From Palsa-360 sp963719875 (lineage in GTDB: Bacteria > Acidobacteriota > Terriglobia > Acidiferrales > UBA7541), in the NCBI GenBank assembly GCA_963719875.1, contig CAVRDJ010000001.1, positions 62,001-126,000 on the forward strand: DNA of 64,000 nt, in the 5' to 3' direction. The translations under genes and the position numbers were made by a program. Shown here piece after piece: positions 1-7,775 of this stretch (positions within the stretch are counted from its first letter, which is position 1; each line of letters starts with the position of its first letter). The notes beneath the pieces were generated by a model, which worked only from the letters and a program-made list of their open reading frames with translations, was not told the DNA's origin and searched no databases.

Positions 1-401
1 TGAAGGAATATGGCTGGAACGGCGACGGGACAAACGGAAATGGCCACCAGACCGAGTTGCTCGCTTCAATGCCCGGGGTTGTTCAGGAGGCGAACGGCGA
101 ATTGCGTTTTGCCGATTGGAACTGCCGCGCCGGCCAGAATAACGTCATCATTCGAACGGACGGCACCGTGGCGCCCTGCTTTCCGATGTACGCCTCGACC
201 TTCGATTGGGGAAACATCGATCGCCCGAAATTCGATCAGAAGCAGCTTTCCCAAATGAAATCGACCTGTCAGCGCCATTGCTTCTCAACTCTGAACCACA
301 ACCTGGCGTACTGCTACAACGACGCGCGCGTGATCAAGTGGCTTTGGTCCAACGCAATAAAGAACAAGTTCCAGGGTGGTGTGCGCAGCTTCGAGGACTA
401 A
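1..401 (+). CDS. Radical SAM protein, C-terminal SPASM part (5' end outside window)
   Basis: The reading frame is open from the first bases of the window and ends at a TAA codon, so only the C-terminal ~130 residues are present. It carries a Cys pattern typical of a SPASM/auxiliary cluster domain: NCRAGQNNVIIRTDG, then VAPCFP, then CQRHCFS and a last Cys in AYCYND. In this superfamily these cysteines bind accessory Fe-S clusters that assist radical-SAM chemistry on a peptide or other substrate. The radical-SAM core (CxxxCxxC) would lie upstream of the window, so the substrate cannot be named. The next gene starts 17 bp downstream on the same strand and may be co-transcribed. Confidence 0.7.
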   Translation, partial: KEYGWNGDGTNGNGHQTELLASMPGVVQEANGELRFADWNCRAGQNNVIIRTDGTVAPCFPMYASTFDWGNIDRPKFDQKQLSQMKSTCQRHCFSTLNHNLAYCYNDARVIKWLWSNAIKNKFQGGVRSFED

Positions 402-417
402 GAGGGGAGGCGTGGCG

Positions 418-1201
418 ATGTCGATCTTGAGAATTAAGGCTTTTCCGCTAGCCCTAGTTTTCTTTGGGTTGGTGCTGACCATTAGCAGCGCCAGAGCGCA
501 ATTTGGCGGAAGGCAGAACGGCGACGATGTCGCCGCGCCGATCGAGCCGCTGTCGGCAGACATCGATGAAACGCGGCTGTTCACTGAACTTCTGAGTCAC
601 AACGAACTCCGGAACGCCGCTCGCCGGCTACACCGAGCAGCGGACGTACCAAGTGACTGACATGTCTGGAAGGGTGCGCGCCCAGGAAAGCGGGCAAATG
701 GAGTATCGCGCGCCGGACAAGAAGAGCTTCGCCACGACATTGGAGTCAGGTTCCGCACTCGTGCGCCGCCTCGCCCTCAACCCACTGATCGCGAGCGAAA
801 TCGACGCAGCCTCCGGCAAACAGCATCACGACAGTGCGATCACTCCCGAGAACTACACGTTGGAACTTCTTGGCGAGCAGCAGGTTGGGCCGTATCTTTG
901 CATTCTCGCGCGTGCGACGCCAAAACGGACGGACAAATATCTGTTTGAAGGAAAAGTGTGGATTGATACGGAAGACTACGCCGTCGTCCGAATCGTCGGG
1001 CATCCTGCCAAGAAACTCTCATTCTGGATCGAGCGGGTCAACTTCGTACGCAAGTATCAAAAGATTGATGGATTCTGGCTTCCACAAAAGGACGAGACAC
1101 ACGTGCAAGTCAGAATGTATGGGCAGAAGGTCCTCACGATCGACCATCAGAACTACATCGTAACCGGAGTAAAAGACCCAATTCAAAATGCAGAAAACTA
1201 A
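418..1201 (+). pseudogene. Secreted outer-membrane lipoprotein-sorting-like protein, frameshifted
   Basis: Starting at ATG 418 there is a clear signal peptide (hydrophobic LALVFFGLVLTISS followed by ARAQ) and a frame that stops at 660. A second frame (from about 620 to 1201) continues the same protein: around 615-625 the +1 frame reads AGYTEQRTYQVTDMSG, the expected join between the N-terminal LLSHNELRNAA part and the body. The total length of 784 nt is one base more than a multiple of three, so one extra base (or loss of two) explains the break. The body contains DKYLFEGKVWID and IDGFWLPQKDETHVQV, matching secreted LolA/RseB-fold-like proteins I know from soil bacteria. Function is unknown. 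It may be a real pseudogene or an assembly error. Confidence 0.65.
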
Positions 1202-1806
1202 GTTCCGTTTTGTTCCTGCTCCCGAAACACCTGCCGGTAGGTCTTGCCGTAGGGATAAAAGTTCTCATGTTCACCGCGTTCCCATGCGGCTTTCAGTTCG
1301 GCCTTAGAGATGTCCCAGTCCGGACGGCATTTCTTCAGCACGGCACGCAAGTCTTGCCGAAGCTCTTCGATGGTCGGTCGGCCAAAAAACCAGTAGCCGT
1401 TGTAGATCTTGAATAAAACGAGACCGGGTTCGAGCACAATGACATGCGGGATCATCGGATTGTGCTCAGGGTCTGTGTACTCGGCGATGTCGAGATCCTT
1501 CTGAACCTTTCGCCCCGGATCGGATAAAAAGGTCCAATGAGCGCCAACGCCGTCGCGGTACTCATTCGTCAGAAGCATGTTGTCGGTACTGATGGTGACG
1601 AGCCGGGAGTAACCGACCTCCATCTCGTGGTGAAGTTGGACCAGACTCTCGGCCTGGCGCCGATCCTTCGGGCAGTATCCTCCTCGGCTGAGCACCACGA
1701 TCATGGGATCTGGCCCCTGTAGATCTGAAAGCTTGCGGTGTTTGCCCGTATGATCGGTCAGCTCATAATCAGGGAATACTGCGCCAGCTACAATATCCGC
1801 TCTCAT
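1198..1806 (-). CDS. Peroxiredoxin-like AhpC/TSA-family protein
   Basis: A 202-residue thioredoxin-fold protein. The segment VLSRGGYCPKDRRQ near residue 45 resembles the peroxidatic-Cys loop of redoxin/AhpC-TSA proteins, followed by LVTISTDN and a WTFLSDPGRKVQKDLDI stretch typical of the family. A canonical second resolving Cys is not obvious (a Cys occurs in LKKCRPDW), so it may be a 1-Cys enzyme reducing peroxides or an atypical redoxin. ATG 1806 is preferred over the longer TTG start because a perfect AGGAGG lies at 1816-1821, nine bases upstream. It is the last gene of a minus-strand detoxification cluster, 180 bp after the cupin gene. Confidence 0.8.
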   Translation of the reverse strand: MRADIVAGAVFPDYELTDHTGKHRKLSDLQGPDPMIVVLSRGGYCPKDRRQAESLVQLHHEMEVGYSRLVTISTDNMLLTNEYRDGVGAHWTFLSDPGRKVQKDLDIAEYTDPEHNPMIPHVIVLEPGLVLFKIYNGYWFFGRPTIEELRQDLRAVLKKCRPDWDISKAELKAAWERGEHENFYPYGKTYRQVFREQEQNGT

Positions 1807-1988
1807 GCAGTTCAACCTCCTCTAAAACAATGCTAGGTATCTGCTTCCTTAGCGGGTCACTCGCTTTAGGTCGCGAACTTCTTGCCCTCCTGAGCCATAT
1901 TTACCCGATCCGGTATTTCATTCTTTGTGAGCCAGTTCGCAGTGGCTGCCTGACGCAGTGATATTTTTCGCTCCGCAACAGCCTCGCG

Positions 1989-2525
1989 TCACTCTTTCGC
2001 GCCGTTCAAAAAGAACAACATCGTCACCGGCGCTGTACCTTTGTTTCGCCATGCGTGCCGGGTACCATTCTGGACGACGACATCGCCTTTCTTGAGATGA
2101 ACAGTCTTGGCGTCATCAAGCTCCAGCCAAATCTCACCTTCGTAAACTACAGCATAGTCAACGGTGTTCGTTTTGTGCATGGCGGGGTCTTCCTCTTCAA
2201 AGTGATCCGCTAGCCCTCTGAGGCGAACTAGAGCCTCTCTTCGGGCGGCTTCGTTGTCAAACGACGGTTCCGCAAAAACCGAACTCGACGGAAACGTTAC
2301 GAAGTGAAGACTTGTGCCGCCAGGTCCAGGAACAACTGACGCCGGATAGCGAACGAATCCTTGCCCATTGCGAAGGTTTGGGGTGGTCGGGTCTACCCAC
2401 ACAAGCGTGTGCTCGTAGCCAGGCACACTCTTGAACTCATACGCTTGCATTTTGCCGTCGCTTAGGACGACGGACTTGCCATCAAGATTTATCGTAACGA
2501 CTCTTCGATACGTGCTTGGTTTCAT
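1989..2525 (-). CDS. Cupin-domain protein
   Basis: A 178-residue protein with a C-terminal cupin fold: YAVVYEGEIWLELDD, then VHLKKGDVVVQNGTRHAWRNKG, matching cupin motifs 1 and 2 (G-E-x...; G-D-x-x-P/Q-x-G-x-x-H-x-x-N). Such proteins often bind a metal and act as isomerases, dioxygenases or small-molecule sensors; the substrate here is unknown. The longer frame upstream overlaps the alcohol dehydrogenase gene, so ATG 2525 with GGAAAG about ten bases upstream is the likely start. It lies 59 bp downstream of the alcohol dehydrogenase in the same orientation. Confidence 0.8.
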   Translation of the reverse strand: MKPSTYRRVVTINLDGKSVVLSDGKMQAYEFKSVPGYEHTLVWVDPTTPNLRNGQGFVRYPASVVPGPGGTSLHFVTFPSSSVFAEPSFDNEAARREALVRLRGLADHFEEEDPAMHKTNTVDYAVVYEGEIWLELDDAKTVHLKKGDVVVQNGTRHAWRNKGTAPVTMLFFLNGAKE

Positions 2526-2584
2526 ATCTTCTTTCCAGCGATAGCCTTTCTGTTCGTGGCCGAAACGCCGGCGTCCGCCGGCTG

Positions 2585-3598
2585 TCACGTCGTAAGGACG
2601 ACGCGGAATTCGGCTTTCCCGCTCATCATGCGCGCGTATCCTTCGGCGGCCTTTGCGAGAGGGAACTTTTCGATCATGGGGCGCACGCCCGTCATCTCCG
2701 CGAAGACCAGGGTGTCCTGCGAGTCGGTGGGGATGCCGCCCGCCCAACCCTTGATGCCCTTCTTGCCGAAAAGCAACTGATTGGGGGACACTTCGATTGG
2801 ATCCATTGAGGCTCCGACGACCAGCATTGTGCCGTTTACACCGAGGCCGCCGATCAACGCCGACATCGCTTTCCCGCTCGGCGCGGTAGCAAGAATCACA
2901 CTCGCGCCGCCAAGTTTCTGCAGCTCCGCCGCTGGATCAGTCGCGGCGCTGTCGATATAAACATCCGCTCCGAGCTTTTTGGCGAGCGTGGCATTGTCCG
3001 CGCCGCGTCCAATCGCCGCGACTCGATAGCCGAACTTCTTTGCGAATTGAATTCCTAGGTGCCCGAGCCCGCCGATTCCCTGGATGGCGACGAGGTCCGT
3101 TGGCAGCGCGCCGCTATGGCGCAGGGAGTTAAACGTGGTAACCCCGGCACACATGAGTGGCGCGGCCTCAGCCGCGTCGAGCGATTCCGGCATCCGCGCC
3201 AACGCTTCCACAGGCGCGACCATGTATTCCTGATAGCCGCCGTCGTAGCTGATGCCGCAAACCTTTGCGTTCGCGCAGTTCACGAAGTCCCCGCGACGGC
3301 AGGCAAGACAAGTGCCGTCCTGCCCGCCGTGCCAGCCGACTCCAACCCTCTGGCCTTTCCGCCATTCCTTCACGCCCGCGCTCACCTCGTCGATCACGCC
3401 GGCCACTTCGTGTCCTGGGACGCGAGGGTAGGTAATGCCGGGGAAAAGGCCTTCCTTAGTAACCACGTCACTGTGACAGATTCCACAAGCTTGGACGCGG
3501 ATCCTTACGTGCCCCGGGCCTGGCTGCGGAATTTCTCGCTCCACGATTTCAAAGTCTGCTCCGGGCTTAGGCACCTGCACGGCTTTCATTTTCGCCAT
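2585..3598 (-). CDS. Zinc-dependent alcohol dehydrogenase (MDR family)
   Basis: A full-length 337-residue medium-chain dehydrogenase/reductase. Visible are the catalytic zinc site (ACGICHSDVV near residue 38 and PGHEVAGVI near 62), a structural-zinc region reduced to CLACRRGDFVNC, and the nucleotide-binding motif AIQGIGGLGHLGIQFAKK near residue 165. The family oxidises alcohols or reduces aldehydes with NAD(P). Lying among SDRs, a cupin and a hydrolase under a likely sigma-54 promoter, it probably handles a toxic aldehyde or alcohol, which is inference. Confidence 0.9.
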   Translation of the reverse strand: MAKMKAVQVPKPGADFEIVEREIPQPGPGHVRIRVQACGICHSDVVTKEGLFPGITYPRVPGHEVAGVIDEVSAGVKEWRKGQRVGVGWHGGQDGTCLACRRGDFVNCANAKVCGISYDGGYQEYMVAPVEALARMPESLDAAEAAPLMCAGVTTFNSLRHSGALPTDLVAIQGIGGLGHLGIQFAKKFGYRVAAIGRGADNATLAKKLGADVYIDSAATDPAAELQKLGGASVILATAPSGKAMSALIGGLGVNGTMLVVGASMDPIEVSPNQLLFGKKGIKGWAGGIPTDSQDTLVFAEMTGVRPMIEKFPLAKAAEGYARMMSGKAEFRVVLTT

Positions 3599-3661
3599 TG
3601 TTTTTCCCCCTTACTTCCGATTTCCCGGCGTTGGGCTCGCTGCTAGAAAAAGGCTAGTTAT

Positions 3662-4063
3662 TCACTTAGGAAATGAGTCTCCGAACATTGGCAGACCGCT
3701 TTTTGACTGCTCCTGCGTGGCTTCGTCTTCAATCACATCCCAATGCTCGACCAGAACGTTATCCTTGATGCGAACGATGTCCGCCGCAATCCAGTTCACC
3801 GGCAGGCCGAAGTTCGAAAATCGTCCGTGTACGATCACGAAATCTCCATCGGCCACGATCGTTCCCGCTTCGTACTTGAGCGTTGCCGGAAGGCTCTTAA
3901 TGAGATTGAACAGTCCCTCACGGCCCGGCGCGATATGGGCGCTGTGCTGAATGTAGTTTGGCGACCAATAACGCACGGCCGCCGCATAATCCCGCTTGTT
4001 GAACAGTGTGTCGAAGGCCTTAAGGACAAGCTCTTTGTTCTTCTCTTCGATCGTCTGATTCAT
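3662..4063 (-). CDS. SnoaL-like (NTF2-fold) protein
   Basis: A 133-residue protein with the SnoaL/NTF2-like pattern: an N-terminal helix (NKELVLKAFDTLFNKRDYAAAVRYW), then SPNYIQHSAHIAPGREGLFNLI, and C-terminal beta strands ending WDVIEDEAT. Family members are polyketide-cyclase-like enzymes or small-molecule-binding proteins found beside dehydrogenases. ATG 4063 with GGAG upstream was chosen over the ORF extension at the 5' end, which overlaps the SDR gene. Specific function is not predictable. Confidence 0.8.
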   Translation of the reverse strand: MNQTIEEKNKELVLKAFDTLFNKRDYAAAVRYWSPNYIQHSAHIAPGREGLFNLIKSLPATLKYEAGTIVADGDFVIVHGRFSNFGLPVNWIAADIVRIKDNVLVEHWDVIEDEATQEQSKSGLPMFGDSFPK

Positions 4064-4109
4064 CTTTATTCTCCGTCCCGAACGTGTGCCACGCAAGTAA
4101 GAGTGAGAG

Positions 4110-4856
4110 CTATTGGGCCGTTTTGCCGCCGTCGACGAGGTAGGAAGCTCCCGTAATGAAGGAGGCTTTGTCGGAGGAAACAAAAACGATAGCTTGAGCA
4201 ATCTCTTCCGGTTTCCCTACGCGTTTGAGCGGTATCGTCGAGGCTACTCCGGCCCTTCTTTCGGCAGTTCCGGTGAATCGATCCAGCATTGCTGTTTCGA
4301 TTGGTCCAGGGGCAATGACATTCACGCGCACGCCCGTCCCGGCCGCTTCCAGCGCCGCTGACTTCGTGAGTCCCTCTACCGCATGTTTGCTGGCGGAATA
4401 GACAGAAGCCCCAGGCGCGCCGGTATGCCCATATGTGGAGGATATGTTCACGATGCTGCCGTTTTTTTGTGGCAGCATCACACGAAGTTCGTACTTCATG
4501 CTCAACAACGTGCCGAGTACGTTCGTATCGAACGTTGCCACGTAGTTGTCCGCAGTTTGCTCCGTCATAGGACCGGGCACGCCTTCCGTACCGGCAGCGT
4601 TTACAGCGACATCCAGACGGCCAAATCGTTCCACGATCTTGTCGATCAAGTTACGTACGTCTTCTTCGTGGCGCACATCAGCGCGGATGAACTCCGCTTC
4701 CGCACCTGGCTTACGGATTTCACTGACGACCTTTTGGCCTTCTTCGTCGCGCCGACCGGAAACAACAACCTGCGCACCCTCCTTGGCAAACGCGAGGGCC
4801 GTCGCCCGCCCGATGCCTGTCAGTCCTCCTGTAATCAAGACAACCTGGGTATGCAT
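4110..4856 (-). CDS. SDR-family oxidoreductase
   Basis: A 248-residue classical short-chain dehydrogenase. The cofactor motif TGGLTGIGRA is near residue 9, the structural NAAG motif is near residue 86, and the catalytic Ser/Tyr/Lys appear as NISSTYG then YSASKHA (near 137-157). The arginine pair GRRDEEGQ after beta-2 suggests NADPH preference. The C-terminal ASYLVDGGKTAQ is typical. It is one of two SDRs in the same minus-strand cluster. Confidence 0.9.
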   Translation of the reverse strand: MHTQVVLITGGLTGIGRATALAFAKEGAQVVVSGRRDEEGQKVVSEIRKPGAEAEFIRADVRHEEDVRNLIDKIVERFGRLDVAVNAAGTEGVPGPMTEQTADNYVATFDTNVLGTLLSMKYELRVMLPQKNGSIVNISSTYGHTGAPGASVYSASKHAVEGLTKSAALEAAGTGVRVNVIAPGPIETAMLDRFTGTAERRAGVASTIPLKRVGKPEEIAQAIVFVSSDKASFITGASYLVDGGKTAQ

Positions 4857-4916
4857 TGAATTTCTCCTTAAAGCATTTCACCGGCCAACTCCGAACCCGA
4901 ACCTGCATGCAACAAT

Positions 4917-5822
4917 TTATTGGCTTGTTGATTGAGCCCTGACACTGGTTTCCGCGGTTGCGCCGTACCCGGCGAGAAAGCGATTGGCTTCGAAGACGAA
5001 GTCCTCGTGATTCTGATACCACGAACCGTGGTTGGCATCGGGATACAAGATCAGCTTGGCATTGGGCATGTTCTGCACGAGATATAGTGAATTCACGGTG
5101 TAGACGATGACGTCGTGGTTGCCGCTCACGACCAACGTTGGCTGCTTGATGTTCATAAGGTACGCGAAGCGCTCTCCCGGATGTGTGCCCCATTGCCCAA
5201 CAGCTTGAATTTGCGCCGGAGCGACCTTATCGTTGATCGGAGCGTCACGATTTTCGGTGCGTGACAAGTACCGCTTCAGGAAGTCGCGACCTGCGGCTTG
5301 GCTCTTCTCCGAGTCCGTGAAGAAAACCTTGAGCCATAGGTTCTCGGGCGGATCGTAGCTAGCACCGAAGATCGCGGCCGTCTCGGGCGTGATGTGCCCC
5401 TGTCCGTTTCCTGCGTCGTGATTGCGTGGTGCGGTTCCGACCAGAATGAGCTTGCGAATGAGCTCAGGACGGTCGAGCGCGATCTGCTGCGCGACCATTC
5501 CGCCGATCGAGAAACCGAGAAGATCGACCTTCGTCAACCCGAGACCATCGATGAACGCTTCCGCGTTCTTCGCCATGCCTGCAAAGGTCGTCGGCACTTC
5601 GCCGGTCGAACTCGCGACACCCGCATTATTGAAGATGATGACCTCACGCTCCTTGGCAAGACCGTCCAGAACCGCAGGATCCCAGTTGTCGAGGTTTCCA
5701 GTGAAGTGCTGGTTAAAGACAAGCGGCAAACCGCTTCGCTTGCCCCAGCGCCGATAAGCGAAGCGAATTCCGTTGGCCTCAACAAACTGAGTGGGAACTG
5801 TCGTCGCTGTATAAGTGCTCAT
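4917..5822 (-). CDS. Alpha/beta-fold hydrolase
   Basis: A 301-residue alpha/beta hydrolase. The nucleophile elbow is GFSIGG (near residue 105), the oxyanion region contains NQHFTGNLDNWDP, a likely acid lies in VVSGNHDVIV, and the catalytic His is in DANHGSWYQ near residue 265. Family members include esterases, haloperoxidase-like and C-C hydrolases. The absence of a signal peptide points to a cytoplasmic enzyme. It lies between SDR and DUF336 genes in the detoxification cluster. Confidence 0.88.
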   Translation of the reverse strand: MSTYTATTVPTQFVEANGIRFAYRRWGKRSGLPLVFNQHFTGNLDNWDPAVLDGLAKEREVIIFNNAGVASSTGEVPTTFAGMAKNAEAFIDGLGLTKVDLLGFSIGGMVAQQIALDRPELIRKLILVGTAPRNHDAGNGQGHITPETAAIFGASYDPPENLWLKVFFTDSEKSQAAGRDFLKRYLSRTENRDAPINDKVAPAQIQAVGQWGTHPGERFAYLMNIKQPTLVVSGNHDVIVYTVNSLYLVQNMPNAKLILYPDANHGSWYQNHEDFVFEANRFLAGYGATAETSVRAQSTSQ

Positions 5823-5861
5823 CGTCTAGTCCTCCTTCGCAATGATCGATGATCGGTTTGG

Positions 5862-6359
5862 CTAAATATCCTCCAAGGCGGTCCCTTCCAGCCATCCATC
5901 CGGCGGCACGGATGAAGCATTCAGTCCACCAGGCGCCGCATCGGATACGAGCGCTAGGGCTGCTCTCGCACAATCGACGTCGTTCTGCACCGTGGGCGCC
6001 CCGCTCAACCCGATCGCCCCGACAATTTCTCCGTCCACCTTAATCGGAAACCCTCCTCCCCACGCCGCCACACGCGCAAGCGTGGGGATACCGGCCAAAA
6101 GCGACGGGTCGCCTTGGATAAAGTTGAAAAAGTCCTGCGTGGAGACGCCGAACAGAGCTGTATACGCCTTATTCTGCGCCATCTCGATGGAAAGGATCGG
6201 GGCCCCATCCATCCGGCTGAATGCCTTGAGATTGCCCCCGTCATCGAGAATCGCTACGTTCTCGCTAACGCCAATTTCTCTGGCTTTCGCCACCGCTCTA
6301 TCCACCATTTTCTGTGCTAGCTCATAAGAGATGCTGTGTTTCTTAATCACGTTCGCCAT
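5862..6359 (-). CDS. GlcG/HbpS-like heme-binding (DUF336) protein
   Basis: A 165-residue protein with DUF336/GlcG hallmarks: a paired helix (AQKMVDRAVAKAREIGV), NVAILDDGGNLKAFSRMDGAP, AQNKAYTALFG, and GGFPIKVDGEIVGAIGLSGAP. HbpS members of this fold bind heme and sense redox stress; GlcG-like members have no settled role. ATG 6359 is preferred to the longer frame because GGAGGAAGG lies just upstream. Its place in a stress-type operon fits a redox or small-ligand-binding role. Confidence 0.85.
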   Translation of the reverse strand: MANVIKKHSISYELAQKMVDRAVAKAREIGVSENVAILDDGGNLKAFSRMDGAPILSIEMAQNKAYTALFGVSTQDFFNFIQGDPSLLAGIPTLARVAAWGGGFPIKVDGEIVGAIGLSGAPTVQNDVDCARAALALVSDAAPGGLNASSVPPDGWLEGTALEDI

Positions 6360-6488
6360 TGGACACCTTCCTCCACTTGAAATGTATTGCGTGTTGATCA
6401 TCCCCGCACTTCGCGCAATCGAGACGGCCTTCCCTGTCCTGCAGAATCACGTTGCCGAGATTCGCAACGTGAGTTCGTGTGCGTTGGC

Positions 6489-7232
6489 TCAGGCAATCAT
6501 TCCGCCATCCACGGTAAGATTCGCCCCGGTAATGTACGAGGACTCCGGACCGGCGACAAACGCCACCAGCGCGGCGACCTCATCAACGTGCCCGTAGCGG
6601 TTGAGCGCTGTGAAGGCCTTTTGCGGTACCGCCCAATCGCCCGTGGCAGGATTCAAATCCGTGTCGATCGGACCCGGCTGAATATTGTTGACTGTGATAC
6701 CCCGGCTCCCCACCTCTCTGGACAACCCTTGAGCGAACATCTTGACTGCTCCCTTTGTGGCCGAGTAGGGCACAAGCCCGGGCGTCAGGGCACGCTCACC
6801 CACGGCCGAACCGATCATGATGATGCGACCACCATCATTCATGTGCTTCAGCGCTGCCTGCGTCGCGACGAAGGCGCCGCGGACGTTGATGTCAATCAGG
6901 CGGTCCAGTTCCTCCAGCGTGGTCTCCTCGAAACGCTTCGGAATGGCGGTGCCGGCATTATTCACAAGCACATCAAGTCGGCCGAAGGTTGCGACGGTCT
7001 TTTCGACCGCGGCTTCGACGGCGCCGGCATCAGTGGCGTCCGCCTGGATTGCGATCGCCTTTCGCCCAGCGCGTTCAATCTCCTTGACGACCGATGCGGC
7101 CGCATCGGCACCTTTCGTGTAGGTGATGGCCACGTTCGCTCCGTCCACGGCCAGACGCTTGGCGATTGCGGCGCCAATACCGCGCGAGCCGCCCGTAACG
7201 AGTGCAATCTTTCCTTCCAGTTTCATAGGCAT
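6489..7232 (-). CDS. SDR-family oxidoreductase
   Basis: A 247-residue classical SDR: TGGSRGIGAAIAK near residue 12, NNAGTAIP near 87, catalytic Ser in IGSAVGE and the YSATKGA Tyr-Lys pair, with a C-terminal ANLTVDGGMIA. The likely start is ATG 7232, preceded by GGGAGAACAACA; an upstream in-frame extension overlaps the STAS gene and is rejected. It is the second gene after the probable sigma-54 promoter, only 19 bp after the STAS gene. Confidence 0.9.
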   Translation of the reverse strand: MPMKLEGKIALVTGGSRGIGAAIAKRLAVDGANVAITYTKGADAAASVVKEIERAGRKAIAIQADATDAGAVEAAVEKTVATFGRLDVLVNNAGTAIPKRFEETTLEELDRLIDINVRGAFVATQAALKHMNDGGRIIMIGSAVGERALTPGLVPYSATKGAVKMFAQGLSREVGSRGITVNNIQPGPIDTDLNPATGDWAVPQKAFTALNRYGHVDEVAALVAFVAGPESSYITGANLTVDGGMIA

Positions 7233-7251
7233 TGTTGTTCTCCCTACTCCT

Positions 7252-7509
7252 CTAATCTCGTTCCTTGCCGATCCAGTCGCGTATGTAGGGCGAGCAGTTG
7301 AGGAGCGTGATCCCCTGCGCTTCACAGGCCCCGAGGAAGCGAACAACCTGGACATCGACCAAGTCCACTTCCTCCAAATCGATTGCGATCTTCGATCCGC
7401 TCTCCCTAATCTGCTTCTCCAGTTCCGCCAAATGCTCCGCCTGCATTCGCCCAATGAGTCGAATCGTAGTGCTGGGTCCTTCGGAATACCTTTCGATCTT
7501 CAAGGTCAT
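7252..7509 (-). CDS. Small STAS-domain-like protein
   Basis: An 85-residue protein resembling a short STAS domain: beta strand TTIRLIGRMQ, helix AEHLAELEKQIRES, then KIAIDLEEVDLVDVQVVRFLGACEAQGI, the usual strand-helix core of anti-sigma-factor antagonists. Those regulators carry a Ser at the end of the second strand; here the loop reads DLVDV, so the phosphorylatable Ser appears to be missing and the mode of control may differ. It is the first gene downstream of the predicted sigma-54 promoter. Confidence 0.65.
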   Translation of the reverse strand: MTLKIERYSEGPSTTIRLIGRMQAEHLAELEKQIRESGSKIAIDLEEVDLVDVQVVRFLGACEAQGITLLNCSPYIRDWIGKERD

Positions 7510-7544
7510 GTTCGACCTGTCGCGCGTTTCACGTCTGAATGGAG

Positions 7545-7560
7545 TGCAATACCAGCGCCA
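7545..7560 (-). promoter_or_regulatory. Predicted sigma-54 (RpoN) promoter
   Basis: The minus-strand sequence TGGCGCTGGTATTGCA matches the sigma-54 consensus TGGCAC(G)-N4-TTGC, with the invariant GG and GC elements at the right spacing. It is 36 bp upstream of the STAS gene start and lies between the detoxification cluster and a sigma-54-dependent activator gene. This is direct pattern matching; activity is inferred. Confidence 0.7.
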
Positions 7561-7612
7561 TTTGTAATTACTTGAATCGTTGATCTTTAGGTTTTGAAGT
7601 CACGCCGTAATT

Positions 7613-7647
7613 TCGGCGCGGCGCTGAAAATTCAGCTTCGCGCCGCT
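7613..7647. repeat. GC-rich inverted repeat between activator gene and sigma-54 promoter
   Basis: CGGCGC arms flank an inner GCTGAA...TTCAGC palindrome, forming a strong imperfect stem-loop. No T-run follows it on either strand, so it is a poor intrinsic terminator. Its place about 60-100 bp upstream of the sigma-54 promoter is where an enhancer-binding site would be expected. Role uncertain. Confidence 0.4.
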
Positions 7648-7775
7648 GGGATCGCGGTCATATAGGGTGGTGCCCTTTCGCGTGGATTGGAAAAGTTGTC
7701 TACGCTTGGTGAAATCAGGCAGGAATCGAAGAGCGTGCTGCTATTGAAGAAATGTTCGCAAAACTGATTGGGAAG

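Noticed and set aside
6387..7301. 304-codon plus-strand frame opposite the second SDR gene
   Set aside because: Antisense shadow; composition is Arg/Gly/His-rich with no recognisable motif.
7613..7647. Stem-loop as intrinsic terminator of the activator gene
   Set aside because: No U-run follows on the minus strand, so termination is not supported; listed only as a repeat.
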